A DNA stretch of 64,000 nt from Owenia fusiformis (lineage: Eukaryota > Annelida > Polychaeta > Sabellida > Oweniidae): the NCBI GenBank assembly GCA_903813345.2, contig CAIIXF020000002.1, positions 19,666,455 to 19,730,454 of the forward strand, written 5' to 3'. The position numbers and the translations under genes are program-made. A model generated the notes under the pieces. That model was not told the DNA's origin and made no database searches. It worked only from the letters and a program-made list of their open reading frames with translations. This document shows, one piece after another, positions 1 through 12,400 of the stretch; position 1 is the stretch's first letter; every line of letters starts with the position of its first letter.

Positions 1-17
1 TCAGGTTGGTTATTATA

Positions 18-135
18 AAATCACAAAAAAGAAATCAGTTTTCTTCTATACACAACCTTTATATTTTAAATTCCAGAACGTTCTGGGACTTCAAATATAA
101 AGGTTGTGCATAGAAGCAAACTACTTTTGTGATTT
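18..135. repeat. Short palindromic MITE-like hairpin
   Basis: The two halves are near-perfect inverted copies: AAATCACAAAA at the left end pairs with TTTTGTGATTT at the right end. TTCTATACACAACCTTTATA pairs with its reverse complement around a CCAGAACGTTCTGG centre. No coding potential. It lies in the RANGAP1 intron after exon 9. Confidence 0.75.
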
Positions 136-376
136 CATTGAGTCATTTATATGATGTATCAAGACTCTGAGTGAAAGTTAAGCAAAATTTGCAAAAAAAG
201 TTAATTTTTGAATCTCAAAGAACTTTTAAAATCACATGTCCCTTTCTTTTTCATTCCATATACTCTCAGACTATTCCTTATTCTAGATCATGCAATTTGA
301 TAAAAAAAAATTAAGCACATTTTTAATTACTAGCTGCCAAAAAAAGATCATGTTTATAATGGTATGTACGTATTAC

Positions 377-473
377 CATCAAGATCGAGTGTTTCGATAG
401 GTTTGCCTTCCAAAGCCTCTGCTATGGCCGTTGCTCCAGATTTCTTAATTTCATTAAATCCTAGATTCACTTC
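377..473 (-). CDS. RANGAP1: RANGAP1 coding exon 9
   Basis: Acceptor TTTTTAG before 473 and donor GATG|GTAATA after 377 (ends in phase 1). Encodes [20 protein letters not shown]... and ETLDLDG, the last LRR seen in the window. The next exon lies off the left edge. Confidence 0.9.
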
Positions 474-3400
474 CTAAAAAGGGAAAATTTGTGTAAGTAA
501 AACTCATGACAATTATACAACTTTTATTTTACAAATTTTCAAATTCAAATTCATTTATATGACTCATATAATGTTACCATATTAACAATAATCATGTAAT
601 TCCTAGTTACCTTCAGATTTTTGTGTGTTTGTTTTATAGAGGTTGCTATGGCCGCAGCTCCCTTTGTCCTTACCAAGCAGTCCCCAAAGTTTAACACTTC
701 TAGTTGCTGCATATGTGGTAATGCCTGAAACAAGAGAATGCATGTAGTATGTGTGGAAATACAAGGTTATTCAAATTCATACATACAGATGCCTATTTTT
801 AGAATATTTCAGATTTTCAACTTGATTTGTAAGAGTAATAGCCAAGGAGGATTGGCTCACAGGGTTCCAACTCAATATTCTGCCGTATGTGAAATCATCT
901 TGTGATAACAAAATTCAAAATCGAACAGTTGCAATTTTTTCACTTCAGAATTTGAAGGCCTTTGAATCACAAATTTTGGTCTTATTTCCAAACAAAAAAG
1001 TTCAGAAAACACAAGAAGTGATCAAGATATTAATTCGAATCTTTTGGATCGCTGATTATGAATTTATAGTCAGTTATAATGTCAGAAAATAAGAACTTTT
1101 TCAATGTTGTCATCAATCAAGGAAGGTCACAGGAATATCGGCCATTCTCCGTGCAGTTCATTCAAGCAAACTTTGCCAAAGAAATCTGCACTGAATAAAT
1201 TGCATGGAGATTTGGTTGCATGGAGAGTTGGAATCCTGGGAGCCAATATTTGACTAATAGCAAAACCTAGTAATAGCAAGATTAAGAGATTTCTTAATGG
1301 GGAAAATTAGAATTTTCCATCCAATGTGTCTTTTACTGGTCGAGAGAAATACTTATGCACAAAATATGTTACTAGTATATCTATACAGAGGCTACATTAC
1401 AACTGCTACATCTCTTGCTAGATTTATGAAAGGTCATGCACCACTCTACAAAATACAAATACATATTTCACATCTATTATTCCTAACTCATAATCACCTT
1501 TGCCATTGATAAGGCTCCTTTTTCTGTGAATGTATTGTCATTGAGATTTATGTTCTTGAGGTTCTTATTGGAGGCGAATGCATCAGCTAAGGCTGTAATT
1601 CCTGCATGATTTATACCATTCTGTGGCATAGAAACTTCCTCTAATGTCCCCATAGCCTGAAAACAAAGTTAATTCCTTTAATATAACAGACATATAATAA
1701 AATAAAATCACACATTTAGGGGTTTGTCTCAACAGGTGAAGTAGTCCACAGTCTTGAAGAGAGACTATTTAATGCATTTCTGGCAAATAGGCTAAAATAA
1801 CATTAACATAATTCAAACTCAGGGGTCCATTTTAGGAATCGCCGTAATTTACGATTCTGTCATAAGTCATTGTTCATCAAAAAGAAAACAATGGTTTTCT
1901 AGAAATAGTAAGGTACGATCGAACCAAAAACTAATCCCAGCATATTTTGCAATGTCAGGCCTTGTATGGACAGGCTGGCATAATGGACTAAGCAAACTTG
2001 ACAGATGTACCTTAAAAGCCTCAGCTAGTGCTGTAGATCCCTCATTCTCCAGTCTACCTCTACCAGATACGAACACCTTCAGTCCAAGTGGAGTGCCAGC
2101 AGCCACACTTTTCTCATAACTTTCCATCAAAGTTTTAGCAAGTAACTGGAATTCAAAATTCAACGTTTTTTAGCTTCAATAGTTTCGATGTTTAAGAGAG
2201 AAATTCAAAGAAACCTCTGAATAAATTAAAGCAATGGTTACTGTTTGTTTATGAAGTATGTTAACAATGAGTTTTTAAATTAACAAGGTGTAATATACTG
2301 TATGTAAGCAAGTTACATGTAAAAAAAACTGCAGATGTGAACACTCTAATTTGAAAACCTCAAATGTAATCTTGTGGAGTTGGTCACACTTTTTAAGCAC
2401 CAGAAAATTTATATTGAGACAGTACAATGGCAAAAACCAACCAAATTGAAAAATTCTGTATTTCCTAAAAAGTTAATGAGAAGGCAAAATTCACATTCTA
2501 CAGGTAATATTAGTATTATGTACCTTCTACAGTCAATATTCACATTCTACAGGCAATATCCACATTCTACAGGTAATATTAGTATTATTTACCTTCTACA
2601 GTCAATATTCACATTCTACAGGCAATATTCACATTTTACAGGCAATATTCACAATCTACAGGCAAAATTCACATTTTACAGGCACTCTTCACATTCTACA
2701 GGCAATATTCACATTCTACAGGCAATATTCACATTCTACAGGCAAAATTCCCATTCTAAAAGCAATATTCACATTCTACAGGCAATATTCCCATTCTAAA
2801 GGCAATATTCATATTTTACAGGCAATATTCCCATTCTAAAGGCAATATTCCCATTCTAAAGGAATGTTCACATTCTACAGTCAACATTCATATTCTAAAG
2901 GCAATATTCATATTTTACAGGCAATATTCCCATTCTAAAGGCAATATTCCCATTACAGGCAATATTCATATTCTAATCTACAGGCTTCAAGGTAGGGTGG
3001 CTCAAAATAATTTTTTTTTGGAAATGTTATGCTCCCTACATGAATCGAGTTGCATTTTGAGGTAAATATCACCTGTGATTTTTTTCAAATTTTTTAGTCA
3101 ACTTTTAGGGGTCCCCCACAGCCTTTGAAGTTTGCCCATAGGCTTAACATTAGTGGGCGTCGCCCAAAATCGTACTTTGTAGAAGTTTTCTTCTAGAGTG
3201 ATTTATTTATGTTGTTTAAAGAAAAACAACATTGTATATGATATGATTAGATGTTTAAATCATCATATTACTCTGTTTCATCATGTGAACTTATATAAAA
3301 GGTTATACTTACAATATCCTATTAACAAAATATTAGGTACATTCGACCAGTATAATTATTTGAACAAGTACAGTTTTAGAGAATCATGTCTCATATATGA

Positions 3401-6400
3401 TTTGGTATTGTCATTATAATGGTTTAAACTGTAAAAGGTATTTTCATTTTTGACATTTAATGTTTTAAACATGGTTCAGATCAGATTTTCTTATATGTGA
3501 CACTCTTCCTCTATGATCTGAGCGTACAACACATACATTGTCACGATGCGCCGCGTCATAGGTCATTTGAGAGCATTCCTGTACCAGATTCAGTGCTTGT
3601 TCAGCTGGATCATTCACAGAATGCAGGTCTTGACAGAAATTCTGGGTTTGAATATAAGTTGCTCTGAGCATACAACACATACATTGTCACAATAAGAGCC
3701 AAGATCTCTCAGTTACAAACATTGCTAGTGATGGTTTAACATTGCCTAATCAAGCAGCAACTGGGTTGAATTCAGGCTGTCCTGGTTTGCCAGTTGCAAA
3801 TTGTACAGGCCGTGGGATGTTAAGCAGTGCTGTAGCAAGCTCCTGCTTCTCCTCTCTTGCTCTGTCTTACACTGCCAAGAGCTGCGACCAACCTGGAGCC
3901 TACCACCATGTCAGGTTCATGGGGAAGAGTCTCAACCTCTTGAAGACATTCATGCTCAGCCACTTATTTGTCCAACTTACTCCACAGCAACTGCAGAGGA
4001 TAACACAACTTTTGGGATTTGTGGTCTGTCTCTACGGATGGTTTCCTAAGTGCCCCGTTGACAACCACAGCACCTCTTCACGGTCTCAAGTTCTGGTATC
4101 ATCTGCAGGAATATCTCAAATGACCTGTGACGCGGCGCATCGTGACAATGTATGTGCTGAACGCTCAGATCATAGAGGAAGAAAATCTGATCTGAACCAT
4201 GTTTAAAACATTGAATGTCAAGAATGAATATACCTTTTACAGTTTAAAACATTATAATGACAATACCAAATCATATATGAGACATGATTCTCTAAAACTG
4301 TATTTGTTCAAATAATTATACTGGTCGAATGTACCTAATATTTTGTTAATAGGATATTGTAAGTATAACCTTTTATACAAGTTCACATGATGGAACAGAG
4401 TAATATGATGATTTAAACATCTAATAATATCATATACAATGTTGTTTTTCTTCACACAACATATATAAATCACTCTAGAAGAAAACTTCAACAAAGTACG
4501 ATTTTGGGCGACGCCCACTAATGTTAAGCCTATGGGCAAACTTCAAAGGCTGTGGGGGACCCCTAAAAGTTGACTAAAAAATTTGAAAAAAATCACAGGT
4601 GATATTTACCCCAAAATGCAACTCGATTCACGTAGGGAGCATAACATTTCCAAGAAAAAATTATTTTGAGCCACCCTACTTCAAGGACTTACTTTTCCTC
4701 CCCTAGGGCCGAGGCCATTATTGTTGAGTTTTAGTTCTTTCAGTGAGTAACAACTTGGACTCTTCAGTAGTTCTGCTATACCTTCAACACCTAAGAAAAA
4801 ACAAAATTCCTTGAGTAATTAAACAGACCGGTACATGTACAGTTAGTAAAACCTGTATACCCAGACACTTATCTTAACTGTACCCTTTTTTGCCGAAAAA
4901 AACATGCTGATTCTTCCACTCTATTTTGCTTTTAAAATAATCTTTCAATCATATTATTCTTTCAAATCATGTAAAGTAACCCACTTGAATGGATTGGGTG
5001 TAAATGACAATTATTTTTCTACCAACCTATGGGTCCAAATGCATTGTCACTGAGGTCTAACTCTACTAGTTTGGCCCCTGCTTCCATAATTGCATTCCCT
5101 AGAGACACCTGGAACAAAGTAATCATTTCAAAACAAAATAGAAATATTTAGTCATAAAATACTATGCATTTGTCTCTGATATAACAATGCTTAATTTACA
5201 GTCTACAACAAATAATATGAATGCAAATGAATGCAAATTTAACTAATTATCAGTTCATGAGGATTGTTGAGTTTATTGCTTGGAATTACTGGTAAGTGAA
5301 AAAGTCTAGTTACAACCCCATGTGACCCCTCCCCTGAAAACGTCAATGTGTTGACGATGAATTGAGCAGTAGACTGAATGTCTATATGTTAGATTCTGCC
5401 AATCATGTTTAATACTTTGTGATGAACCCAGTGGATTTTGGATCACAGGTGGACAATTTAACCTGGGACATTCAAATAAAATGGCTGAAGGTTGGAGAGC
5501 ATCCTCCGATCAGAGGGCTTCAAAATCCAGAATATATTCTTTCTTTTTACCCCCTGCGATAAGCAGTTAGCATTTCCCCGATTAAACACTCGCAATCTGA
5601 TTGGCTGTCGCAACACTGCTACAGAAATCATGTATAAGTCATTACGCATAATTAGATCACGTGATTCAGTTAAATCGGGCGCTTCCAAATTGGTTATAGC
5701 AGGGGGAAGAAGGAGGTACAGATTCTGGACACCTGCTTAGGAGGATGGCTATGACCAAGGTCTAGGATATACAGCTAGCTGTATTTTGATTTTGATACCT
5801 GCTTAAGAGGATGATTGGAGAGGGGACAACAGTACTTACTAAAGCAGGTGGTATTTCTGTCTTTAATCTTCCTGTGAACATATCTTTCCATAGTGCCCTC
5901 TGAAAGAACAAGTTCAACATTATCAATGATCGGTAATTCAAACATCACAAAAACAGATATTCATATCGTACACTAAAGAACAGCGCTACACATAAATGGT
6001 CAACTTAAGTGTCCAAGAGTTAACAATCAATTAGCCTAATTAAGGTATGCCTAAATATCAACAATATTTGGTACCCCACCCACCTTATCAAAGACATGAA
6101 TATTAAGAGTTATCGATAATAATATAAATACATACTTCAAATTCTGGATGTTTTTTCAAGGCATCTGCAATTGTGGATGCTGCATCTACTCCTAGAGTGT
6201 TGCCTTCCAGTCTCAAAGCTGTCATGTGACTACATGCTTCTATACCTTTCACTATTTCTACAGCTAAAAATCAGAAAAAATATTTTTATCTTTAGTGCAA
6301 ATATACATGGAGAATAAAGCTGAAATGAGGCATTCAAAATTGGATCCTGTATATTATGATGGAAAAAGATCTGTATAGAGCTCTTCAGTACAGGAGGTTG

Positions 6401-9400
6401 TTGTCATCTGCAAAAAGTACAAACTTCAATATAGCAGAAGTTCAACTGAGGTCATTCATATAAATAATAATAAAAAGTAGGGGTCCTAGGATAGACCCTT
6501 GGGGTAATCAACATGAAATATTTGCTGGGTTTGACAGATGGGTTTTATATTGTGTGATTTGTTTTCTTTCTGTTAAATAAGATTTAAACCAAGAATTTGC
6601 AACACCACAAATTCTATAATAATGAAGCTTCTCCAGCAAAATAATGTGATCAACCATATCAAAAGCTTTGGATAAGTTAAGAAAAAGACTGATACAGAAT
6701 TTAATATTATTAAGAGAATGGTGAAGTGATTCTAAAAAAGTGAGAATTGCCATATAGGTTGATAAAATTTTTCTGAAACCAAATTGATCTTTACTTAATA
6801 ATTTGAATTTATCCAAAAAAGTGTGACTTTCTTGTGCATGATTTTCTCAAATACTTAAGAGAAAGCACTAAGAAGTGAGATTGGTTTATAATTAGTGTAT
6901 ATACAGGGTGGGCCAAAAAAATGCCACTTTTTTCAAAATGCTGTAACTTTTTTAATGTTTAATGCCAAAAATCATAATTTGCATACCAAATGAAACTTGA
7001 GGTTGTTATCTAGTCATGTATCATGAATTGAATACTTTTACTTGAAGAAAATATGTCACCAGCGTCTCACTTAAACATGTGGTGTGCCATGAGAAATAAG
7101 CATAATTTGCAAAATGTTCCTGAACTGATATTTCCTGATGATCGCGAAGCTAATAGTCCTGATGCAAACCCCAGTGAGTATAGGGTAGGGGAAGGTCTCC
7201 AGGAGATTGTATAAAGGCACCCAATCTTGAAAATTGCTCAACTAAAGCTGACAATTAAGACAGGTTGAAAAAAACTTAGCTAACATTTCATTGATACTGC
7301 TATATCAGCGAGGTGACTAAAACTAAAATATATCATCAAATAGGGTGGCGGACCAATTGAACTCCTCTTTTAAATCAGATATAATCCAAGTTGAAGGACT
7401 TGTTACATTATATTATTACTAAGAACCCCTGGCACTATATAACTGCAAAGTATGGGGTATGTAGGTTGGAAAATAAAAAAGTTGTAGTGTCTTGAAAAAA
7501 AGTGGCGTTTTTTTTGGCCCACCCTGTATAAGCAAAACATTCTGTTAAAACAATATGATTCCTTGCAAGTAGACTCAGAATAAAAATCAATCATCAGTCC
7601 ATCTCTCCAAAAGCCAAAGATCAGAGGATCCCACCTCCACACATTCTTCAAAATATCAGACTTATTTTCTAAAAAGAGGACATATTTTCATTTTATTTCA
7701 TGAACATATTATTTAACAAAACACCTATAATATTTTCAAAGGTTTGTGGTTTAACACACAACGACATGTAGAAGCAAACAAATAACTAACTGAAACGAGC
7801 CAGGTAACAAATACCTGTTTGGCACCAGGCAAAGAAATGTTCCACGACCTGTTGGCCAGTCAAAAGTTAATTTTTAATGCTGGCGCCCTTTGCAGCATTC
7901 TCAATTGTTTTTGTATCAAGTCCCATAAGAGTTAGTCCTCCATCCTGTATAATGTTAGCACCATTCATCATAGATGCATCATCTGATGCCAGATACCAAT
8001 CAGCTTAGCATTCTTAGCAGAATTATTAAATAAAAGCAAATCCTATATAGCTGGATGTTATATGGTACAATTGTTAAGTATAATGTTTACCTTGATACTT
8101 ATCCAAATAATACTTTTTAAAATCTTTAATAGTCTCCAAATAGAATAAAATTATCAGTCATCATGGATTATACATGACACCAGCTCAACAAATTCTTCAA
8201 AATGTCAGACTTATTTTATAAAGAAGATCTTTTAATCATATTAATTACATTAATAATATTATACCAAGACAATTTAAAATTTCTTCAAAAGTCTAAAATA
8301 TACAGCTATATTTTGGAAGCATATAACTAACTGAAACTAGACGTGTAGCTATTTTGGAACCAAGCAAAAATGTTTGTTTTTAAGGCCAGTTAGGCATTCA
8401 AAAGTAAACATTTATTCACTGGCACACTTTGCAGCATTCTCAATTGTTTTTGTATCAAGTCCCATAAGACTGAGTCCTCCATCCTGTATAATATTAGCAC
8501 CATTCATCATAGATGCATCATCCGACGCCAGATACGCAATAAGTTTAGCTGTCTCCTCGGGAGAAACAGGTTTCTTTAATGGGGAGCAACGTGTGAAATT
8601 CTTATACATTTCATCTTGCTCTTCATTTGTATTAACAATTCCAGCTTTGAGAAAGATGCCAGTTGCAACCACCCCAGGGCATACTGAATTCACTCGGACT
8701 CCTTCAGAACCATATTCTATCCCTGCACATTGAGTAAACTGATTTAGCGCTGCTTTTGAAACAGATAAAAGTGCATATCCAAGGGTCGTTGGCCTTGTTC
8801 CAACTATGCTTGATACATTCACTATGTTTCCTTTGTTTTTCTTTAGCTCTGGGAAACATTTCTGTGATAGAAATAAAGGCCCCTTAAGAGCAACAGTAAT
8901 CTGCTTGTCAAATTGTTCCTCTGTGACATTCTCAAATGTACAGATTTCAGCAGTACAGGCATTATTCACTAGGATGTCAATTCGCCCAAATGACTCCATA
9001 GCAGTGTCAAATAATCGCTGTATCAATGTCTTGTCACTGTTGAAGTCTCCCTGAACTAAAGGAAACTTGGCAGTCTGTGCACCAACTTTCCTGCATTCTT
9101 GAACAGTCTGTTCCAGTGTTTTCATGTCCCTGCCATGTATGACAACACTGGCTCCTTCTTTTGCCATCAAGAGGGCAGTGGCCTTCCCAATACCACTGTT
9201 TGACCCAGTGACTATAACTCCTTTACCAGAAAATCTCATTTTGATGTCTGTCTTCAGTGTACAGCAAAATTGTAATATAGGTGTTAGTATATGATGATAC
9301 TTTGCTTGTTGAACTAGAAAACGGGAGGGTCAACTTAACTTTTATCATATGCATTCACTTCACCTATACTTAATCATTGTTTATTGCTTTTCTGTATGGT

Positions 9401-12400
9401 TTGTACATGCTTTTTTTATTATTTTTTTCATCAATTTATCATCTTTAGTTTAGCAGCTGCTACTCATATGGGTACAAGCAACTGACACCAATATGGGCCA
9501 AAACTTATAGCTACATATGATAATATATCATAGTTGTATTTATCAAGATGAAAAGATATACAAATGTTTTTTAAGGTAGAACTTTACTGTCCATTGCGCA
9601 GTCAGTTCACATATCCTAAATCCCACTCTTGCATAAGCTCTCGTTGGATGAGAATCTAAGACGGAAGTCAACCTCAGGAGTGAAAGCTTCATGAAACAGT
9701 ATCATTTAAAGATTTAGATTAAAGTTTTCACTCAGGCATGTATTCTAATAATACAGGTGATATAATTGAACATTTCAAATCATTTCATTTAGCGAAGTAA
9801 TAGGAGTGTATTGTCTAAAATATACAGCTATTTTATGGAAGCAAATAACTAACTGAAACTAGGCATGTAGCTATTTTGGTACCAAGCAAAAATGTTTGTT
9901 TTTAAGGCCAGTTAGGCAGTCAAAAGTTAATATTTATTCATTGGCACACTTTGCAGCATTCTCAATTGTTTTTGTTTCAAGTCCCATAAGAGTTAGTCCA
10001 CCATCCTGTATAATGTTAGCACCATTCATCATAGATGCATCATCTGATGCCAGATACAAAATCAGCTTAGCGGTCTCTTCAGGAGTACCAGTTTTCTTAG
10101 TTGGGGTATGACGTGAGACTATATTATAAAATCCTTCTTGCTCTTTCTCTGTGTTAACAATTCCAGCTTTGAGATGGGCACCTGTTGCAACCACCCCCGG
10201 GCATACTGCATTCACTCTGACTCCCTCAGAACCATATTCTATCCCCGCACACTGGGTAAATTGATTCAGTGCTGCTTTTGCAACAGGATAAATTGAATGT
10301 CCAATAGAGTCGGGTCTTGTTCCAGCTATGCTTGATACATTCACAATGTTTCCTTTGTTTTTCTTTAGCTCCGGGAAACATTTCTGCGATAGAAATAAAG
10401 GCCCCTTAAGACCAACATTAATCTGCTTGTCAAATTGTTCATCTGTGACATTCTCAAATTTACAGATTTCAGCATAACAGGCATTATTCACCAGGACATC
10501 AATTCGCCCAAATGACTCCAAAGCAGTGTCAAATAATCGCTGTATCAATGTCTTGTCACTGTTGAAGTCTCCCTGAACTAAAGGAAACTTGGCAGTCTGT
10601 GCACCAACTTCCCTGCATTCTTGAACAGTCTGTTCCAGTGTTTTCATGTCCCTGCCATGTATGACAATACTAGCTCCTTCTTTTGCCATCAAGAGGGCAG
10701 TGGCCTTCCCAATACCACTGCTTGACCCAGTGATTATAACTCCTTTACCAGAAAATCTCATCTTGATGTCTGTCTTCAGTATGCAGCAAAACTGTAATAT
10801 AGGTGTTACTATAAGATGATAGTTTGCTTGTTGAACTAGAAAACAGGAGGGTCAACTTAACTTTTATCATATGCATTCACTTCACCTATACTTAATCATT
10901 GTTTATTGCTTTTCTGTATGGTTGTACATGCTTTTTTACATTGCCTTTACAATGTAGCGAAGGACATAGACAGTTTGCATTTTTGTTTTATTTCATCAAT
11001 TTATCGTCTTAAAGGCCCCATATAAAGTTTAAACCACTTTGGCTTAAATTGTAGTCTTACCCAATGTTATCAAAGTGTGATATGTGAAACCTTTTTTTTA
11101 AATTTCAAAAAGTGGTTTTTGATAGACTTTTTGTTCCAAAATTTGTGAGTTTATTTAAAACCAACTTTTAGAGGTCACTCATATCTTCTAATTAGCACAA
11201 TTCATACCAATGCATAGCATTCATCCTCCCGTGATTTTTGCCGAAAAAATGAAGAAAATCAGTTCATACAAAAGCGAGAAATGAACTTATCAGTGCATGA
11301 AAATGGTTCTGAGAAAAATGCATTTCAAAATTTTAGTTCTCATAGAAACCAATGGTACAATGATATCTAAAACATAATTTATTTTTCCTTTTAACCTGGT
11401 TAGACAATCAACATTGGTTTTTAATGAAAGTCTAACATATTTAGAAAAGATTGACATCGAAAAAAAAATTTCAATTTTTTTCAAAAAGTTTTTGGTACCT
11501 TAGTGACATCACTAATGTTCCAAAATATTTTTGATATGCTAAAACATTAATGTGGCCTATTAAATATGGCATTTTATTATTGAAATGGTGTGTCCTTTGT
11601 TCAACCTTTGCATTGGTGTTAAAAAGATAATATTTTTTGAAATGCATTAAGAAATATTTGATGATTAAGAAATTTCAACTTTTTTTGAAAAATGGCGGGA
11701 AATTTGAATATTTGAGAAATGAAATGCTCACAACTTTTTTTCAAAATTTTTTTTTGTTCAAAAATCTCTAAAATCACTTTTTAAGTCCTGACAAATAGTA
11801 AATGAATGATAAAAAAATATTTTCAAACTTTAGACGGGGACTTTAAGTTTAGACTAAAAGGTCGTAAGACTTTTATATCAAGAAACATATCTGAAAATTT
11901 AAGATTTATCCATGAACTTTGGCAGTTCAAGATTTTCATACAGAGTCATCCCTAAAAATTCTGTCAAACAGTTTGCTAGGAAGTGAATAAACATGACTTT
12001 ACAGAAAAGATTTTAGGATGGAAAATCCAAAATAGCCATCTTAACATATACCCAGAATATCCAAAAACAATCAGTTAGAGATTTTAGCATAAAGAAGCAT
12101 CAATCAAAATTTGAATTTTTGTCAAACAGTTCACCTGCAAAAGTGGATATAACATTTTACAGACAAACTTTTTGGAAAGAATTACTCTGAAAAGAGGATC
12201 TTTTTTTATTGCATAAATAATTGAAACTAGCTGCCCAGGTATAGCTGTTTGGCACCAAGTAAAAAAATGTTCCAAGTCCTGTTTGGTAGTCAAAAGTTAA
12301 CATTTAATGTTGGCACACTTTGCAGCATTCTCAATTGTTTGTGTATCAAGTCCCATAAGAATTATTCCTCCATCATGTATAATGTTAGCACCATTCATCA

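Noticed and set aside
2374-2799. 141-codon plus-strand frame
   Set aside because: It is the 20-bp minisatellite read in frame; the peptide repeats (FTFYRQ...) follow the DNA repeat and no homologue is suggested.
2485-2984. CRISPR-like array
   Set aside because: Head-to-tail units without spacers, in a eukaryotic intron; it is a minisatellite.
377-6263. NLR or generic LRR receptor gene
   Set aside because: Segment order and signature strings ([35 protein letters not shown]) are specific to RanGAP1; there is no NACHT domain.
8806-9054. 82-codon plus-strand frame repeated in most SDR copies ([13 protein letters not shown]...)
   Set aside because: It is antisense to the conserved SDR coding region and recurs only because the SDR genes are paralogues.
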